From Kiloniellales bacterium (GTDB lineage Bacteria > Pseudomonadota > Alphaproteobacteria > Kiloniellales > JAKSBE01): 16,188 nucleotides of DNA. Shown here one piece after another: positions 16,016 to 16,188 of the stretch. The DNA is taken from NCBI GenBank assembly GCA_030067055.1, contig JASJAL010000048.1, positions 1 to 16,188 on the forward strand, given 5' to 3'. A program made the translations under genes and the position numbers. The notes under the pieces were generated by a model, which did no database searches, was not told the DNA's origin, and saw only the letters and a list, made by a program, of their open reading frames with translations. Each line of letters begins with the position of its first letter. The first letter of the stretch is position 1.

Positions 16016-16188
16016 ATGCTCAAGGGCAAACGCATACTCCTGGTCATCTCGGGCGGCATCGCCGCCTACAAGAGCCTGGAGCTGATCCGCCGCCTGCGGG
16101 AGCGCGGCGCGGCCGTGCGCGCAGTCCTGAGCCGCGGCGGGTCCGAGTTCGTGACCCCGCTGTCGGTCGCGGCGCTGACCGAGGACAA
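16016..16188 (+). CDS. coaBC: Phosphopantothenoylcysteine decarboxylase/ligase CoaBC, N-terminal part
   Basis: The first 57 codons of a gene that runs off the window. The product starts [20 protein letters not shown] and continues [12 protein letters not shown], then [13 protein letters not shown]. This is the flavoprotein (CoaC) fold that decarboxylates 4'-phospho-N-pantothenoylcysteine in coenzyme A synthesis; the CoaB ligase domain would follow beyond the window. The SGGIAAYKS loop binds FMN phosphate. The ATG at 16016 has only a weak GGGG upstream. Position after ubiE-ubiB matches a common alphaproteobacterial order. The 155 bp gap after ubiB includes the nested repeat at 15862-15905 and no clear promoter. 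Confidence 0.93.
   Translation, partial: MLKGKRILLVISGGIAAYKSLELIRRLRERGAAVRAVLSRGGSEFVTPLSVAALTED

Overview
The window is a GC-rich stretch of chromosome from an alphaproteobacterium, most likely of the Rhodospirillales or a neighbouring order. This rests on the gene order gyrB-recF-dnaN-dnaA-rpsT-echA-mutM facing ubiE-ubiB-coaBC, on protein sequences of alphaproteobacterial type, and on the base composition. It is a conserved housekeeping and replication-initiation locus. I see no insertion sequences, phage genes, CRISPR arrays, tRNA or rRNA genes, and no evidence of a new multi-gene system. The worthwhile oddities are in the non-coding DNA and in a few protein details.

Layout. Positions 1-1557, plus strand: the tail of an Ada-type O6-alkylguanine methyltransferase, a GNAT acetyltransferase and a SprT/YgjP-like zinc metalloprotease. 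The last two lack clear ribosome-binding sites and may be leaderless or nearly so. Positions 1590-3596, minus strand: a bifunctional class A penicillin-binding protein, convergent with the metalloprotease. Positions 3597-3859 hold two long imperfect palindromes that look like dispersed alphaproteobacterial REP-type repeats. Positions 3860-10418, minus strand: gyrB, recF, dnaN and dnaA, read dnaA to gyrB. A 272 bp dnaA-dnaN gap carries three hairpins and a TATAAT box. Positions 10419-10971: a 553 bp gap upstream of dnaA, with a core of roughly 50% GC in otherwise much GC-richer DNA. Positions 10972-13452, minus strand: rpsT with a textbook sigma70 promoter, an enoyl-CoA hydratase, a small secreted protein of unknown function, and mutM. 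Positions 13510-16188, plus strand: ubiE, ubiB and the start of coaBC.

How the genes fit together. dnaA, dnaN, recF and gyrB supply initiation, the sliding clamp, gap repair and supercoiling. mutM and ada add DNA damage repair. ubiE and ubiB serve ubiquinone synthesis, and coaBC serves coenzyme A synthesis. The strand switch at mutM/ubiE, with replication genes reading away from it, suggests an origin somewhere near this locus. I could not find a cluster of consensus DnaA boxes, so no origin is called.
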